From Peristeroidobacter soli (GTDB lineage: Bacteria; Pseudomonadota; Gammaproteobacteria; Steroidobacterales; Steroidobacteraceae), in the NCBI RefSeq assembly GCF_004138485.1, contig NZ_RYEV01000009.1, forward strand, positions 186,001 through 250,000: 64,000 nucleotides of DNA, in the 5' to 3' direction. The position numbers and the translations under genes are program-made. Below are positions 1 to 8,552 of this stretch, one piece after another. The notes beneath the pieces were generated by a model. The model did not search any database, was not told the DNA's origin, and saw nothing but the letters and a program-made list of their open reading frames with translations. Positions within the stretch are counted from its first letter, which is position 1. Each line of letters opens with the position of its first letter.

Positions 1-466
1 CGCCGGCCGCCGAGCCGACCAGATGAAAGCGGTCGATTTTCAGGTGTTCGATCAGCTCGTGAAGATCGCCGGACCCCGTGCCTGCCTGGTTGGGATTCAT
101 CTCCGAGGCAGCTACCTCCGAGCGAAAATAGCCGCGTCTCGAATAACCAATCACACGATAGCCCGCGGCAACCAGCGCCGGCTGCTGATACTCCCAGATT
201 GCGCCGTGACCACTCGCCGGATGAAGAAGCACGACCGGCTCTGCGTCTCCACCGGTGTCCCAATACCAAAGCCGCGCGCCACCGGGCAGGTTCGCGATAC
301 CTTCTGTGACTCGTGCCTGCACAGGCGGCGAACTCCAACTCGTCTGAGCCGCCAGCACGCGCACCTGGGCATCTGTTGAGGCCGCCCGTGCACTGACCAG
401 CGCTGCTCCGCTGGCGATCAGCGCGCCCTGCAGCAGCGCTCTGCGATTCCTGTTCTGAATGCTCAC
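1..466 (-). CDS. Exported alpha/beta-hydrolase-fold protein lacking the nucleophile Ser (3' part outside window)
   Basis: Reads on the minus strand from a GTG at 466 behind an AGAGGG ribosome site and runs off the left edge, giving the first 155 residues. The N-terminus has a twin-arginine-like signal (NRRALLQGAL, then a hydrophobic run ending SARA). The core shows the strand and oxyanion region VVLLHPASGHG and the elbow VGSAAG, where the family expects GxSxG. The nucleophile position (residue 153) is Ala. This matches three other hydrolase-fold proteins at 38.3, 48.2 and 49.1 kb, also serine-less. A DUF3237 gene lies directly upstream, as a DUF3237 fragment does beside the 36-39 kb module, so a further module may continue to the left. 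Fold assignment is firm; a hydrolase activity is doubtful. Confidence 0.8.
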   Translation of the reverse strand, partial: MSIQNRNRRALLQGALIASGAALVSARAASTDAQVRVLAAQTSWSSPPVQARVTEGIANLPGGARLWYWDTGGDAEPVVLLHPASGHGAIWEYQQPALVAAGYRVIGYSRRGYFRSEVAASEMNPNQAGTGSGDLHELIEHLKIDRFHLVGSAAG

Positions 467-495
467 CTGGTGACCCTCTGCGTATTTTCTCTTCA

Positions 496-509
496 GCTAG
501 CTTTATAGC
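496..509. promoter_or_regulatory. Candidate operator, GCTATAAAGCTAGC on the minus strand
   Basis: Fourteen bases 30 bp upstream of the hydrolase-fold start at 466. The motif differs by one base from that at 17654-17667 and by one base from 6656-6669. Likely bound by a regulator of the left island, perhaps the HutC-type GntR at 8553; the pairing is inferred. Confidence 0.5.
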
Positions 510-552
510 TCTAGAAAATACAGCGACACGAGGGCACGTCAATAGCGAGGGC

Positions 553-1044
553 TTAGAGCAGCTCGTGAAACCGGACGATCGCCGCTGTCGCAGTCCGCCG
601 CGCGACGCCGACGAAGAGTGCACGATTGAGCCAGGCATGCGCGCTGTCGAGCGGCGCTTCGAACTCGGCGCAGGTACGGAAATAATACAAAGCAGGATCC
701 ACCGCCTCTCCCCGACTCAACTTGTCGATGATTTCCGGCGAGCCGTGGCGCAAGCCGCGATTGGTCACCATGATCGAGACACCGTCCGCGGCCTGCAGCG
801 TGTATTTCGCCTCGATCTGCAATACCCCATCCGGACGCACGAATTGCCAGTCGGCGCCGCCCGGTATGACTCGGCCCTGCAGGCGCGGACCAGTCACCTC
901 TCCGCCGGTGACAGGCACGATCCGCCGGAAGCCATGCGCACTCGGTCCGATGACGACCGGGCCATCGACCAGCACGTGCGCTTGGAAAGCGAAACGGGTT
1001 TGAACCGGCGCGGCCTCGGCGGCGAATTCTTTGCGATCGATCAT
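553..1044 (-). CDS. DUF3237 domain protein
   Basis: A 163-residue protein that is essentially one DUF3237 domain. It shows RFAFQAHVLVDGPVVIGPSA near residues 16-35 and GGADWQFVRPDGVLQIEAKY further on, typical of this beta-barrel family. No signal peptide is visible, unlike the truncated homologue at 36558-36716, which starts with one. It lies between a LysR gene (41 bp upstream) and the partial hydrolase-fold gene on the same strand. Biochemical function is unknown to me; neighbours suggest a catabolic role. Start ATG is clear, though its ribosome site is weak. Confidence 0.85.
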   Translation of the reverse strand: MIDRKEFAAEAAPVQTRFAFQAHVLVDGPVVIGPSAHGFRRIVPVTGGEVTGPRLQGRVIPGGADWQFVRPDGVLQIEAKYTLQAADGVSIMVTNRGLRHGSPEIIDKLSRGEAVDPALYYFRTCAEFEAPLDSAHAWLNRALFVGVARRTATAAIVRFHELL

Positions 1045-1084
1045 CCCGATAGCCTATCGATCCAGCGCGTCGATGCAAACCACC

Positions 1085-2035
1085 TCAGCGCGAGCGCTTC
1101 TGAGTACGCTTGCGTCGCTCCGGCTCGCCGACCTGCAGGAACAGCTTGGAAATCAAACCGCGCAGCCAGCGGATTCTCGCATCGTTGTGAAATCGCGTAT
1201 GCCAGTGCTGCCGGACCACCGGTGACTTGACCGTGAAAGGCGGTTCCATCAGTCGCAAGCCGGTGAGCTGCGACAGGCTCGCACCGATGGCATGCGGCAC
1301 CGTAAATATCAGGTCCGACTGCTTCAATATCATTGGTACCGCGAGAAAGTTACCGACGCGAACGACGATACGGCGATGAAGACCCTGCTCCGCCAGCTCG
1401 TCCTCGAGAATGTCGTTGGTGCTGCCCTGCGCATGGACCACGCCATGCAAGGCTTCGATGAATTGCTTGCGACTGATCTCCTGCCCCAGGCGTCGGTTGT
1501 TATCGCGAGTGACGCAGACAAAGGAATGCGCGAACAACCGCTGCTGATACAAAGCCGCGCCCGTCAGGCTCGGGTACGAACCGATCGCCAGATCGACAGC
1601 GCCGGAACGCAGGGCCGGCTCGATCTCCTCTTCGGGAAGCTGGACGGTGGAGACGTCGAGACCGGGCGCGAGCTCCATGAACGCTTCGAGAATACGCGGC
1701 ATGAGCACCAACTCGCCGATGTCGTGCATGGCGATCGTCACGGTGCCTCGGGCCGTCGCCGGCTCGAAGCTGGCCTGCTGCAGCACGTCCGAGCGAATTC
1801 GCTCCAGCACTTCCCGCACCGGAATCGTCAGTCGCTCCGCGAACGGGGTCGGCTCGATGCCTCGCGGCGTCCGAACGAACAGCTGGTCGCCAAACAGTTT
1901 GCGCAGCCGGTTGAGCGAATAGCTGGTCGCCGGCTGACTCATATCCAGCAGCTTCGCGGCAGCGGTCACACTACGTGCCCGCAACAGCACATCCAGAACC
2001 ACGAGCAGATTCAAATCGATCTTGGCGATATCCAT
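1085..2035 (-). CDS. LysR-family transcriptional regulator
   Basis: 316 residues, normal for the family. The N-terminal helix-turn-helix (residues about 5-64, with SVTAAAKLLDMSQPATSYSL and LFVRTPRGIEPT) is followed by a LysR substrate-binding domain. It is transcribed away from the hydroxycinnamate operon starting at 2134, the classical arrangement for a LysR activator that senses a pathway intermediate. A TTTAT-N7-ATAAA palindrome at 2040-2056 abuts its start codon. The inducer cannot be read from sequence; a hydroxycinnamoyl-CoA or the free acid is a reasonable guess from context. Confidence 0.9.
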   Translation of the reverse strand: MDIAKIDLNLLVVLDVLLRARSVTAAAKLLDMSQPATSYSLNRLRKLFGDQLFVRTPRGIEPTPFAERLTIPVREVLERIRSDVLQQASFEPATARGTVTIAMHDIGELVLMPRILEAFMELAPGLDVSTVQLPEEEIEPALRSGAVDLAIGSYPSLTGAALYQQRLFAHSFVCVTRDNNRRLGQEISRKQFIEALHGVVHAQGSTNDILEDELAEQGLHRRIVVRVGNFLAVPMILKQSDLIFTVPHAIGASLSQLTGLRLMEPPFTVKSPVVRQHWHTRFHNDARIRWLRGLISKLFLQVGEPERRKRTQKRSR

Positions 2036-2039
2036 CGTC

Positions 2040-2056
2040 TTTATACTCTACATAAA
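2040..2056. promoter_or_regulatory. LysR-type operator candidate (TTTAT-N7-ATAAA)
   Basis: An exact 5+5 bp inverted repeat in the 98-bp gap between the divergent LysR gene and the hydroxycinnamoyl-CoA hydratase/lyase gene. It sits 5 bp upstream of the LysR start codon, so it could serve autoregulation and activation of the operon. Spacing fits the general LysR T-N11-A pattern. Confidence 0.5.
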
Positions 2057-2133
2057 TCGCATCGAACTACTCAAAGCGAGCCCAGTGCCCGACACTTCCG
2101 GGTCTGATCCGACAGTCCAAAGAGTGAAGTTCC

Positions 2134-2988
2134 ATGAGCACCCCCTCGGCCGCGGCGACCGACAGCGATAACAGCACATTGGTGAGTGTCGAGATCCGCG
2201 ACCGCATCGCCTGGGTGAAATTCAACCGCCCCGACAAGCGCAACTGCATGAGCCCGCGCCTCAATCGGCAGATGATGGTGGTTCTGGACGAATTAGAATA
2301 CCGCAACGACGTGGGCGTGCTGGTCCTGAGCGGCGCAGGCACGGCCTGGTCCGCAGGCATGGACCTCAAGGAATATTTCCGCGAGAATGAAGCCAAAGGG
2401 CTTGGCGCCATTCGCGGTTCGCAGCGTGAAGCCTACGGCTGGTGGCGCCGACTCCGCTGGTTTCAGAAGCCCACCATCGCGATGGTGAATGGCTGGTGCT
2501 TCGGTGGCGGCTACGGCCCCTTGTTCGGCTGCGATCTCGCTTTTGCTGCCGAGGAAGCTCAGTTCGGTCTGTCCGAAATCAATTGGGGCATTCTGCCCGG
2601 CGGCGGCGCCACCAAAGTCGCGCGCGAGTTGTTGTCGTTCCGTCGCGCGATGTATCACTCGTTGATGGGCGAGAACATCGATGGCCGCACGGCGGCCGAA
2701 TGGGGCCTGGTGAATGAAGCCCTGCCCCTCGCCAAGCTGCAAGCACGCGTCGAGGCAGTGGCGCGAACTCTTCTGGCAAAGAATCCGGTCGCGCTGAAAG
2801 CCACCAAGGACGCGATCCGACGGGTCGGCGAGATGACCTACGACAACGCCGAGGACTATCTGATCCGCGCCCAGGAGGCGGCGAACTCCTTCGACAACGA
2901 AGGCCGCAAGGAAGGCATCCGCCAGTTCATCGACGACAAGACCTACAAGCCCGGGCTCGGCGCTTACGACCGCTCCAGGCAGACCTGA
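2134..2988 (+). CDS. ferB: p-Hydroxycinnamoyl-CoA hydratase/lyase (feruloyl-CoA hydratase/lyase)
   Basis: Converts feruloyl- or coumaroyl-CoA to vanillin or 4-hydroxybenzaldehyde plus acetyl-CoA. At 284 residues it matches the HCHL branch of the crotonase family far better than ordinary hydratases. It has GMDLKEYF (the conserved active-site Tyr), MVNGWCFGGG, the catalytic Glu in FGLSEINWGI, and EDYL near the C-terminus carrying the second conserved Tyr. It is first in an operon with the CoA ligase (10 bp downstream) and the aldehyde dehydrogenase, which completes the non-beta-oxidative ferulate route. Pseudomonas usually calls it ech, Sphingobium ferB. Substrate preference among cinnamates is not resolved. 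Confidence 0.9.
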   Translation: MSTPSAAATDSDNSTLVSVEIRDRIAWVKFNRPDKRNCMSPRLNRQMMVVLDELEYRNDVGVLVLSGAGTAWSAGMDLKEYFRENEAKGLGAIRGSQREAYGWWRRLRWFQKPTIAMVNGWCFGGGYGPLFGCDLAFAAEEAQFGLSEINWGILPGGGATKVARELLSFRRAMYHSLMGENIDGRTAAEWGLVNEALPLAKLQARVEAVARTLLAKNPVALKATKDAIRRVGEMTYDNAEDYLIRAQEAANSFDNEGRKEGIRQFIDDKTYKPGLGAYDRSRQT

Positions 2989-2998
2989 AGGACTTGTC

Positions 2999-5134
2999 GT
3001 GAAACCTGTCGTCGATATCACGTCCCAGCGACGTATGGATGCTATTGCGCGCCTGTTGCAGCCGCGGTCGGTGGCAATTGTGGGCGCGTCGGCGACGCCC
3101 GGAGCGCTCGGCGCTGCGGCGATCGCGAACCTGGATCGTTTGAAATTTCAGGGCGAGGTGCATCTGGTCAATCCGAATCGCGACCGGATTGGCGAACGCC
3201 CTTGCCTGTCGTCGGTCGACCAGTTGCCGCTCGGCGTCGACGCTGCCGTACTGACGATTCCTCGAGATGCAGTACTGGACACCCTCCGGGCGCTGGCACG
3301 CCGTGAGGTCGCCAGCGCTGTGATCTTTTCCGCAGGCTTCGCCGAAGGTGGCCAGGCCGGCCTCGATCAGCAGCGCGACCTCGCGCGGATCGCGAACGAC
3401 CATGGGATGGCAGTCGAAGGACCCAACTGTCTCGGCTTCGTCAACTACGTGGACGGCGTAGCACTCACCTTCGTCGAAACACCCGCTCAACCACTCGCCG
3501 GGCGCACCGGCATCGGCATCGTCTCACAGAGCGGCGCGATGGCCGCCGTACTCGGAGTCATGCTCTCGAGCCGGCAACTCGGCATCTCCTATTCCATTTC
3601 AACCGGCAATGAAGCCGTCACCGGTGTCGAGGACTACCTCGAGTATTTGTTGACGGAACCGAACACCCAGGCATTCGGACTCATCGTCGAACAGTTCCGT
3701 CAACCGCGACGCTTCATCGAGCTTGCGCGTCGTGCGCGCGACCGTGGCAAGCTGCTCGTGTTGCTCCACCCCGGTCGTAGCAGCGCCGCTCGCGAATCGG
3801 CGGCCACGCACACAGGAGCAATCGCAGGCGACTACGATGTGATGCGTACGCTGGTGGAACGGGCCGGAGTCATCGTGGTGGACAGCCTCGAAGAGCTCGG
3901 AGACGTGCTTGAAGTGGTCACACGCTGTCCGACGCTACCGAGTGGCGGCACGGCGGTGCTCACCGAATCCGGCGCCTTCAAGGCACTGACGCTGGATCTG
4001 TGCGAGAAGATTGCGCTGCCTTTGCCACCGCTGACGGATGACACCCTGCCGTCGCTGCGCGCAGCACTGCCGGCTTTCATACCGGTTAGCAATCCGATGG
4101 ACCTGACCGCACAGGCGTTGGTCGATCCTGATTTGTATCGTCGCACGCTCGAGGCGCTGCTGGCAGACTCACGTTTCGGCAGTATCGTGTTCGGAATCAT
4201 CCAGACGAATCCCGGCACCAGTGACCTGAAGTTTCCCGCCATCATCAACGCCATTCGAGAGTTGCGGCCGAAGACGCCGGTGATCTTTGCTGGCCTCGAT
4301 GAGGGCGCGGCGGTTCCGCCCGAATACATCGAGCGGCTGCGCGAACTGCGTGTGCCTTACTTTGCTTCTCCGGATCGCGCACTGCGCGCTGTCGCTAGAA
4401 TCAGCGAGCTGGCAGCGCGTGACGACGCGGCCATTGCCGTGACTGCTGTCACGATCACAGGCAACCTGGCCGACGGCATGATGCCGGAGTATCGCGCCAA
4501 GGAATTGTTGGCAAGTGCCGGCATTGCGTTTCCGCAAGGACAATTTGTCACGACGCTGGAGCAGGCGTACACCGCCGCCGAGCGCATCGGTTATCCCGTT
4601 GTGATCAAGGCCCAAGCCGCAGCCCTGCCTCACAAGAGCGATGCCGGCGGCGTACTCTTGAACCTGAAGGATCGTGGCGCACTGAGCGACGCCTGGCATC
4701 GTCTGCACGACAACGTCGCTCGTCATTCACCCGGGCTCGTGCTCGATGGCGTACTGGTGGAACAGATGACTGCGCGCGGCGTCGAACTCATCGTTGGCGG
4801 TCGCAACGATGCGCAATGGGGGCCAGTGCTACTCATCGGCTTCGGCGGCGTCCAGGCCGAACTGATGAAGGACGTGCGCCTGTTGCCGGCGGACCTCACG
4901 CTCGAGCGCATCGTCGAGGAACTGCACTCGCTCAAGCAGGGCGCGCTCTTGCGAGGTTTTCGAGGTGCACCCGTGGCGGATGTGCAAGCCGTTGCGCGCA
5001 TCGTGGCGCGTGTGGGCGCAATCGTCCGGGGCAATCCCGATATTCATGAGATCGAACTGAATCCAGTGATCGCGCATCCGCAGACGCAAGGCGCGCTGGC
5101 GCTCGATGCACTGATCGTGATTCGGCAAGCCTGA
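2999..5134 (+). CDS. ferA: ADP-forming acyl-CoA synthetase, probable feruloyl-CoA synthetase
   Basis: 711 residues joining an N-terminal CoA-binding Rossmann domain (VAIVGASATPGALG near residue 26), a ligase-CoA domain and a C-terminal ATP-grasp domain (about 490-711, with VEQMTARGVELIVGGR). The phosphohistidine of the NDP-forming acetate-CoA ligase family is visible in AATHTGAIAGDYD (His271). GTG start at 2999 follows a GAAGGA ribosome site. Sphingobium SYK-6 FerA is this architecture rather than the AMP-forming Fcs of Pseudomonas; position between the hydratase/lyase and vanillin-type dehydrogenase supports a hydroxycinnamate substrate. Confidence 0.85.
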   Translation: MKPVVDITSQRRMDAIARLLQPRSVAIVGASATPGALGAAAIANLDRLKFQGEVHLVNPNRDRIGERPCLSSVDQLPLGVDAAVLTIPRDAVLDTLRALARREVASAVIFSAGFAEGGQAGLDQQRDLARIANDHGMAVEGPNCLGFVNYVDGVALTFVETPAQPLAGRTGIGIVSQSGAMAAVLGVMLSSRQLGISYSISTGNEAVTGVEDYLEYLLTEPNTQAFGLIVEQFRQPRRFIELARRARDRGKLLVLLHPGRSSAARESAATHTGAIAGDYDVMRTLVERAGVIVVDSLEELGDVLEVVTRCPTLPSGGTAVLTESGAFKALTLDLCEKIALPLPPLTDDTLPSLRAALPAFIPVSNPMDLTAQALVDPDLYRRTLEALLADSRFGSIVFGIIQTNPGTSDLKFPAIINAIRELRPKTPVIFAGLDEGAAVPPEYIERLRELRVPYFASPDRALRAVARISELAARDDAAIAVTAVTITGNLADGMMPEYRAKELLASAGIAFPQGQFVTTLEQAYTAAERIGYPVVIKAQAAALPHKSDAGGVLLNLKDRGALSDAWHRLHDNVARHSPGLVLDGVLVEQMTARGVELIVGGRNDAQWGPVLLIGFGGVQAELMKDVRLLPADLTLERIVEELHSLKQGALLRGFRGAPVADVQAVARIVARVGAIVRGNPDIHEIELNPVIAHPQTQGALALDALIVIRQA

Positions 5135-5149
5135 TAAACGGAGCTGTGC

Positions 5150-6601
5150 ATGCGTGAAGAAAGTCTGCTGATCGGCGGCCGCTACCAGGCTGCGAAAGGC
5201 GACCGCCGCTTCGAGCGGTCGAATCCAATCACCGGCGAAGTGGTCTGTCGCGCGGCGGCGGCCACGGTGGATGATGTCGACCTGGCCGTGAACGCGGCTC
5301 AAGCGGCGTTCCCTGCATGGGCCGCACTGTCACCGGGTGAGCGGCGCATGCGCCTGCTCAAGGCCGCGGATCTGCTCGACGCACGAACACCGGAGTTCAT
5401 CAGCGTCGGCATGGCCGAGACCGGCGGTACGCCGGGCTGGTACGGATTCAACGTCATGCTGGCGGCCAACATGCTACGCGAAGCGGCGGCGATGACGACG
5501 CAGATCAGCGGCGAAGTCATTCCGAGCAATGTGCCGAACAATCTGGCGCTGGCGGTACGTCAACCTTGTGGCGTCGTGCTGGGCATCGCGCCGTGGAATG
5601 CACCTGTGATTCTCGGCGTGCGCGCGTTGGCAATGCCGCTGGCCTGCGGTAACACTGTCGTGCTCAAGGCGTCGGAACAGTGCCCGGGCGTTCATGGCTT
5701 GATCGCCAAAGTGTTGCACGAGGCTGGGCTCGGCGACGGCGTCGTCAATGTCATCAGCAACGACCCGGAGGATGCGCCCGCCATCGTCGAACGTTTGGTC
5801 ATTCATCCAGCGGTACGTCGTGTGAATTTCACCGGCTCCACGCGAGTGGGACGCGTCATCGCGAAGCTGGCTGCGGAACATTTGAAGCCGGCACTCTTGG
5901 AGCTCGGCGGCAACAATCCGCTCATCGTGCTCGACGACGCGGACCTCGACGCCGCAGTCGCTGCGGCTGCCTTCAGCGCCTTCATGAACCAAGGACAGAT
6001 CTGTATGTCCGCCAGCCGCATCGTCGTCGCGGCGAGCATTGCCGATGCCTTTATCGAAAAGCTGGCGAGCAAGACCGCTACTCTGAAAGCGGGCGCCCCC
6101 GGCAAGGAAGGTTTCGCGCTCGGGTCGCTGGTGAACCCCGAAGCCGCCGCCCGTTGTTCGAAACTTATCCGCTCCGCCGTCGAGAGCGGCGCTCGCCTGG
6201 TCACGGGTGGCCAGGTGGACGGTGCGATCATGCAACCCACAGTCGTCGATCACGTGACACCCGCCATGTCCATCTATACGGAAGAATCATTCGGCAATCT
6301 GGTGACGGTGGTTCGCGCGAACTCCGACGTCGATGCCGTGCGTATTGCAAACGACACCGAATATGGTCTGTCGGGTGCGGTCTTCAGCCGCGACATTGCT
6401 CGTGCGCTCGGGGTTGCGAAGCAGGTCCAGTCAGGCATTTGTCACATCAACGGTCCCACGGTGCATGATGAAGCGCAGATGCCGTTCGGCGGTGTCAAAG
6501 CCTCCGGCTATGGTCGATTCGGCGGCAAGGCGGCCATCGACGAGTTCACCGACCTGCGCTGGATCACCATCCAGACGGGATCGCGTCACTACCCCATCTG
6601 A
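5150..6601 (+). CDS. vdh: Vanillin/benzaldehyde-type aldehyde dehydrogenase
   Basis: NAD(P)-dependent aldehyde dehydrogenase of 483 residues, the size of vanillin dehydrogenases. Visible landmarks are GIAPWNAPV (cofactor region), FTGSTRVGR, the general base Glu251 in LELGG and the catalytic Cys285 in NQGQICMSASR. It closes the operon and would oxidise the aldehyde released by the hydratase/lyase to vanillate or 4-hydroxybenzoate. The corresponding ring-demethylation or ring-cleavage genes are not in the window. A GC-rich hairpin follows 14 bp after the stop. Confidence 0.85.
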   Translation: MREESLLIGGRYQAAKGDRRFERSNPITGEVVCRAAAATVDDVDLAVNAAQAAFPAWAALSPGERRMRLLKAADLLDARTPEFISVGMAETGGTPGWYGFNVMLAANMLREAAAMTTQISGEVIPSNVPNNLALAVRQPCGVVLGIAPWNAPVILGVRALAMPLACGNTVVLKASEQCPGVHGLIAKVLHEAGLGDGVVNVISNDPEDAPAIVERLVIHPAVRRVNFTGSTRVGRVIAKLAAEHLKPALLELGGNNPLIVLDDADLDAAVAAAAFSAFMNQGQICMSASRIVVAASIADAFIEKLASKTATLKAGAPGKEGFALGSLVNPEAAARCSKLIRSAVESGARLVTGGQVDGAIMQPTVVDHVTPAMSIYTEESFGNLVTVVRANSDVDAVRIANDTEYGLSGAVFSRDIARALGVAKQVQSGICHINGPTVHDEAQMPFGGVKASGYGRFGGKAAIDEFTDLRWITIQTGSRHYPI

Positions 6602-6615
6602 TCTGCTTCGCGCGC

Positions 6616-6641
6616 CGGGCGGGCGCTGCTTGACCCGCCCG
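6616..6641 (+). terminator. Putative terminator after the ferulate operon
   Basis: A perfect 8-bp stem (CGGGCGGG / CCCGCCCG) with a 10-base loop, starting 14 bp after the dehydrogenase stop. There is no long T run, so termination could be partial or Rho-assisted. Confidence 0.55.
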
Positions 6642-6655
6642 AGATTCCCTCTTAG

Positions 6656-6669
6656 GCTAGCTTTATGGC
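6656..6669. promoter_or_regulatory. Candidate operator overlapping the next start codon
   Basis: GCTAGCTTTATGGC, the inverse of GCCATAAAGCTAGC, matches the sites at 496 and 17654. It overlaps the ATG at 6665. No ribosome-binding site precedes that ATG, so either the message is leaderless or translation starts further in. Confidence 0.45.
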
Positions 6670-7462
6670 CTTAGAACGCGCACCGACCCTGGACGGTCGA
6701 GTCAGCTCAAATCGGGAACCGGGCGGAGTTGCCTTGCTCACCATCGAGCGGGCCGCGAAGCGCAACGCCCTTTCTCTTCACATCAAAGCCGAGCTGGCCG
6801 ATGCCGTATCTCGATGCGCAGCCGATCCCGAGGTTCGCGCGATCGTGCTTACGGGGGCGGGCGGCGTTTTCGTTGCGGGCACCGACGTGGCCGAGATGGT
6901 CGAGATGAATCCACTCGACCATGTGCACGCGCAGACCGACCGCGTCTTCACTGCCCTACGCAACTGCTCGAAACCTCTCATCGCCGCCGTGGAAGCCTAT
7001 GCATTGGGCGGTGGATGCGAGCTCGCCCTCTGTTGCGACATCGTTATCGCCGGTAGCAGCGCGCGCTTCGGCCAGCCGGAAATCCGGCTCGGCATCATGC
7101 CCGGCGCGGGCGGCACGCAACGCTGGGTGAGAGCCATGGGTTCGTATCGGGCCCTGCCATACCTGCTGAGCGGCGAATCCTTGACCGCGGAGGACGCTCT
7201 CGCTGCGGGACTCATCTCGGAAGTCGCGCCACAAGGTGAAGCGTTACAGCGGGCAATGGCGCTGGCCACCACCATCGCCGCGCTTCCACCACTGGCGGTC
7301 AAAGCGATCAAGGCATCGGTGAAGCTCGGCGAGAACGCGGGGCTGGATGCCGCCCTCGCCTTCGAGCGTCACAATTTCCAATTGCTGTTCGGCAGCCACG
7401 ATCAGCGCGAAGGCATGCGCGCCTTCCTCGAAAAGCGCGTGGCGCATTTCGAGGGGCACTGA
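6665..7462 (+). CDS. Enoyl-CoA hydratase/isomerase family (crotonase) protein
   Basis: 265 residues with the crotonase core: AAKRNALS, the oxyanion-hole segment GAGGVFVAGTDVAEM, ALGGGCELALCCDI and FGQPEIRLGIMPGAGGTQ. The first catalytic Glu (QPEI) is kept. The second one, expected where the sequence reads ALPYLLSG, appears to be Pro, so a plain hydratase reaction is uncertain. It starts a new transcription unit with GST and YciI-like genes (15 and 4 bp apart). The ATG overlaps a candidate operator and lacks a ribosome site, so the exact start is open. Confidence 0.85.
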   Translation: MALERAPTLDGRVSSNREPGGVALLTIERAAKRNALSLHIKAELADAVSRCAADPEVRAIVLTGAGGVFVAGTDVAEMVEMNPLDHVHAQTDRVFTALRNCSKPLIAAVEAYALGGGCELALCCDIVIAGSSARFGQPEIRLGIMPGAGGTQRWVRAMGSYRALPYLLSGESLTAEDALAAGLISEVAPQGEALQRAMALATTIAALPPLAVKAIKASVKLGENAGLDAALAFERHNFQLLFGSHDQREGMRAFLEKRVAHFEGH

Positions 7463-7477
7463 CAGTCAGGTGAACTC

Positions 7478-8122
7478 ATGATTCTTCACTGGTCGCCCCG
7501 CTCGCCGTTCGTCCGCAAAGTAATGATCTGCGCGCACGAGCTCGGGCTGGCCGAGCGCATCGAAAAAGTTCGCTCCGTCACCAACATGCTGCTGCCCAAC
7601 GAGCCGCTCATGCAATTCAATCCCTGGAGCAAGATCCCGACGCTCATCACGGATGAAGGCCAGGCGATGATCGACTCGGACGTGATCTGCGAGTACCTAA
7701 ATACCCTGCAGCGAGCCCCTCAGCTGCACCCCGATGGCACGACAGAGAAATGGCGCTGCCTGCGCTGGCGCGCATTCGGCAACGAAATGCTACACGCGCT
7801 GATCCTCTGGCGGAATGAACGGGAGCGCCCGAAGGACAAGGCACTCGCACCGTTGATGACTGCCTTCGCACGCAAGCTCGAGGCTGGCCTCATCGCCCTC
7901 GAGAAGGAATCGGCGCAACTATCGTCGACGCCCTTCAGCGTCGGCCACATCGCCATCGGCACGGCCTTGGGTTACCTGGATCTGCGCTTCGCGGAGCTGC
8001 AATGGCGCCAGGCGGTCCCGGGCCTGAGCGCATGGAACGAGGCATTCAAGGGCCGACCGTCCGTACGTGCCACCGAGCCAGTGGACGATTACGTGCGCCC
8101 CGCCATTCTGGATCAGCCCTAA
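7478..8122 (+). CDS. Glutathione S-transferase family protein
   Basis: 214 residues: an N-terminal thioredoxin-fold domain (LHWSPRSPFVRKVMICAHE, then PWSKIPTLIT and the Glu-Ser-type segment MIDSDVICEYL) and a helical C-terminal domain. The Ser in SPRSPFVRK occupies the activating position. A clear paralogue with the same opening motif is encoded at 26710, at the far end of this island, so the two may act on related thioether or isomerisation steps. Short spacing places it in an operon with the crotonase and the YciI-like gene. Confidence 0.88.
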   Translation: MILHWSPRSPFVRKVMICAHELGLAERIEKVRSVTNMLLPNEPLMQFNPWSKIPTLITDEGQAMIDSDVICEYLNTLQRAPQLHPDGTTEKWRCLRWRAFGNEMLHALILWRNERERPKDKALAPLMTAFARKLEAGLIALEKESAQLSSTPFSVGHIAIGTALGYLDLRFAELQWRQAVPGLSAWNEAFKGRPSVRATEPVDDYVRPAILDQP

Positions 8123-8126
8123 CATC

Positions 8127-8435
8127 ATGAGCTCAACCGCCCTGTTCCTGGTCAGATTGACCGACCACGCCGATAAATCCGCCGTGCGCAGCCAGTTCCT
8201 GGAGGCACACAAAGCCTGGCTCGCCGAAAATCGCGAGCGAGTGCGTGCCGCGGGACTCCTGCGTCCGGACACGGACCAGCCGGCGGTCGGCGCATGCTGG
8301 ATCGTCTCGGCCGCGAGCCGCGCTGAGGTTGAAGGACTGGTGAAAAGCGATCCCTTCCATGTCCAGGGACTGCGCGCGAGCTGCGAGATTCTGCACTGGA
8401 GCCGGGGGTTCCCGGCGGGCGCAGTGTCGATCTAA
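8127..8435 (+). CDS. YciI-like protein
   Basis: 102 residues with the YCII (ferredoxin-like alpha/beta) pattern: LFLVRLTDHAD, AHKAWLAENRERVRAAGLL and VEGLVKSDPFHVQGLRAS. The DPF segment is characteristic. The start ATG is 4 bp after the GST stop, indicating translational coupling. Muconolactone-isomerase-like proteins share this fold, so a catalytic role in ring or lactone chemistry is possible, but function is not established. Confidence 0.8.
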   Translation: MSSTALFLVRLTDHADKSAVRSQFLEAHKAWLAENRERVRAAGLLRPDTDQPAVGACWIVSAASRAEVEGLVKSDPFHVQGLRASCEILHWSRGFPAGAVSI

Positions 8436-8483
8436 GAACCGGGCATGGATTGCGACTAAAGTGCGCAAACTCCATACTATGCA

Positions 8484-8497
8484 CCTATAGTCTTCGG
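8484..8497. promoter_or_regulatory. Possible operator half-site upstream of the GntR gene
   Basis: CCTATAGTC and its neighbours resemble the CTATA cores at 9332-9355 and 26641-26672. It lies about 60 bp before the regulator start and could mediate autoregulation. The match to the main consensus is weak. Confidence 0.3.
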
Positions 8498-8552
8498 TTC
8501 CCAGGGAAGCCGGACGCATCCTGTTCTTAACGCCGCAGTGAGACCTCGTGCC

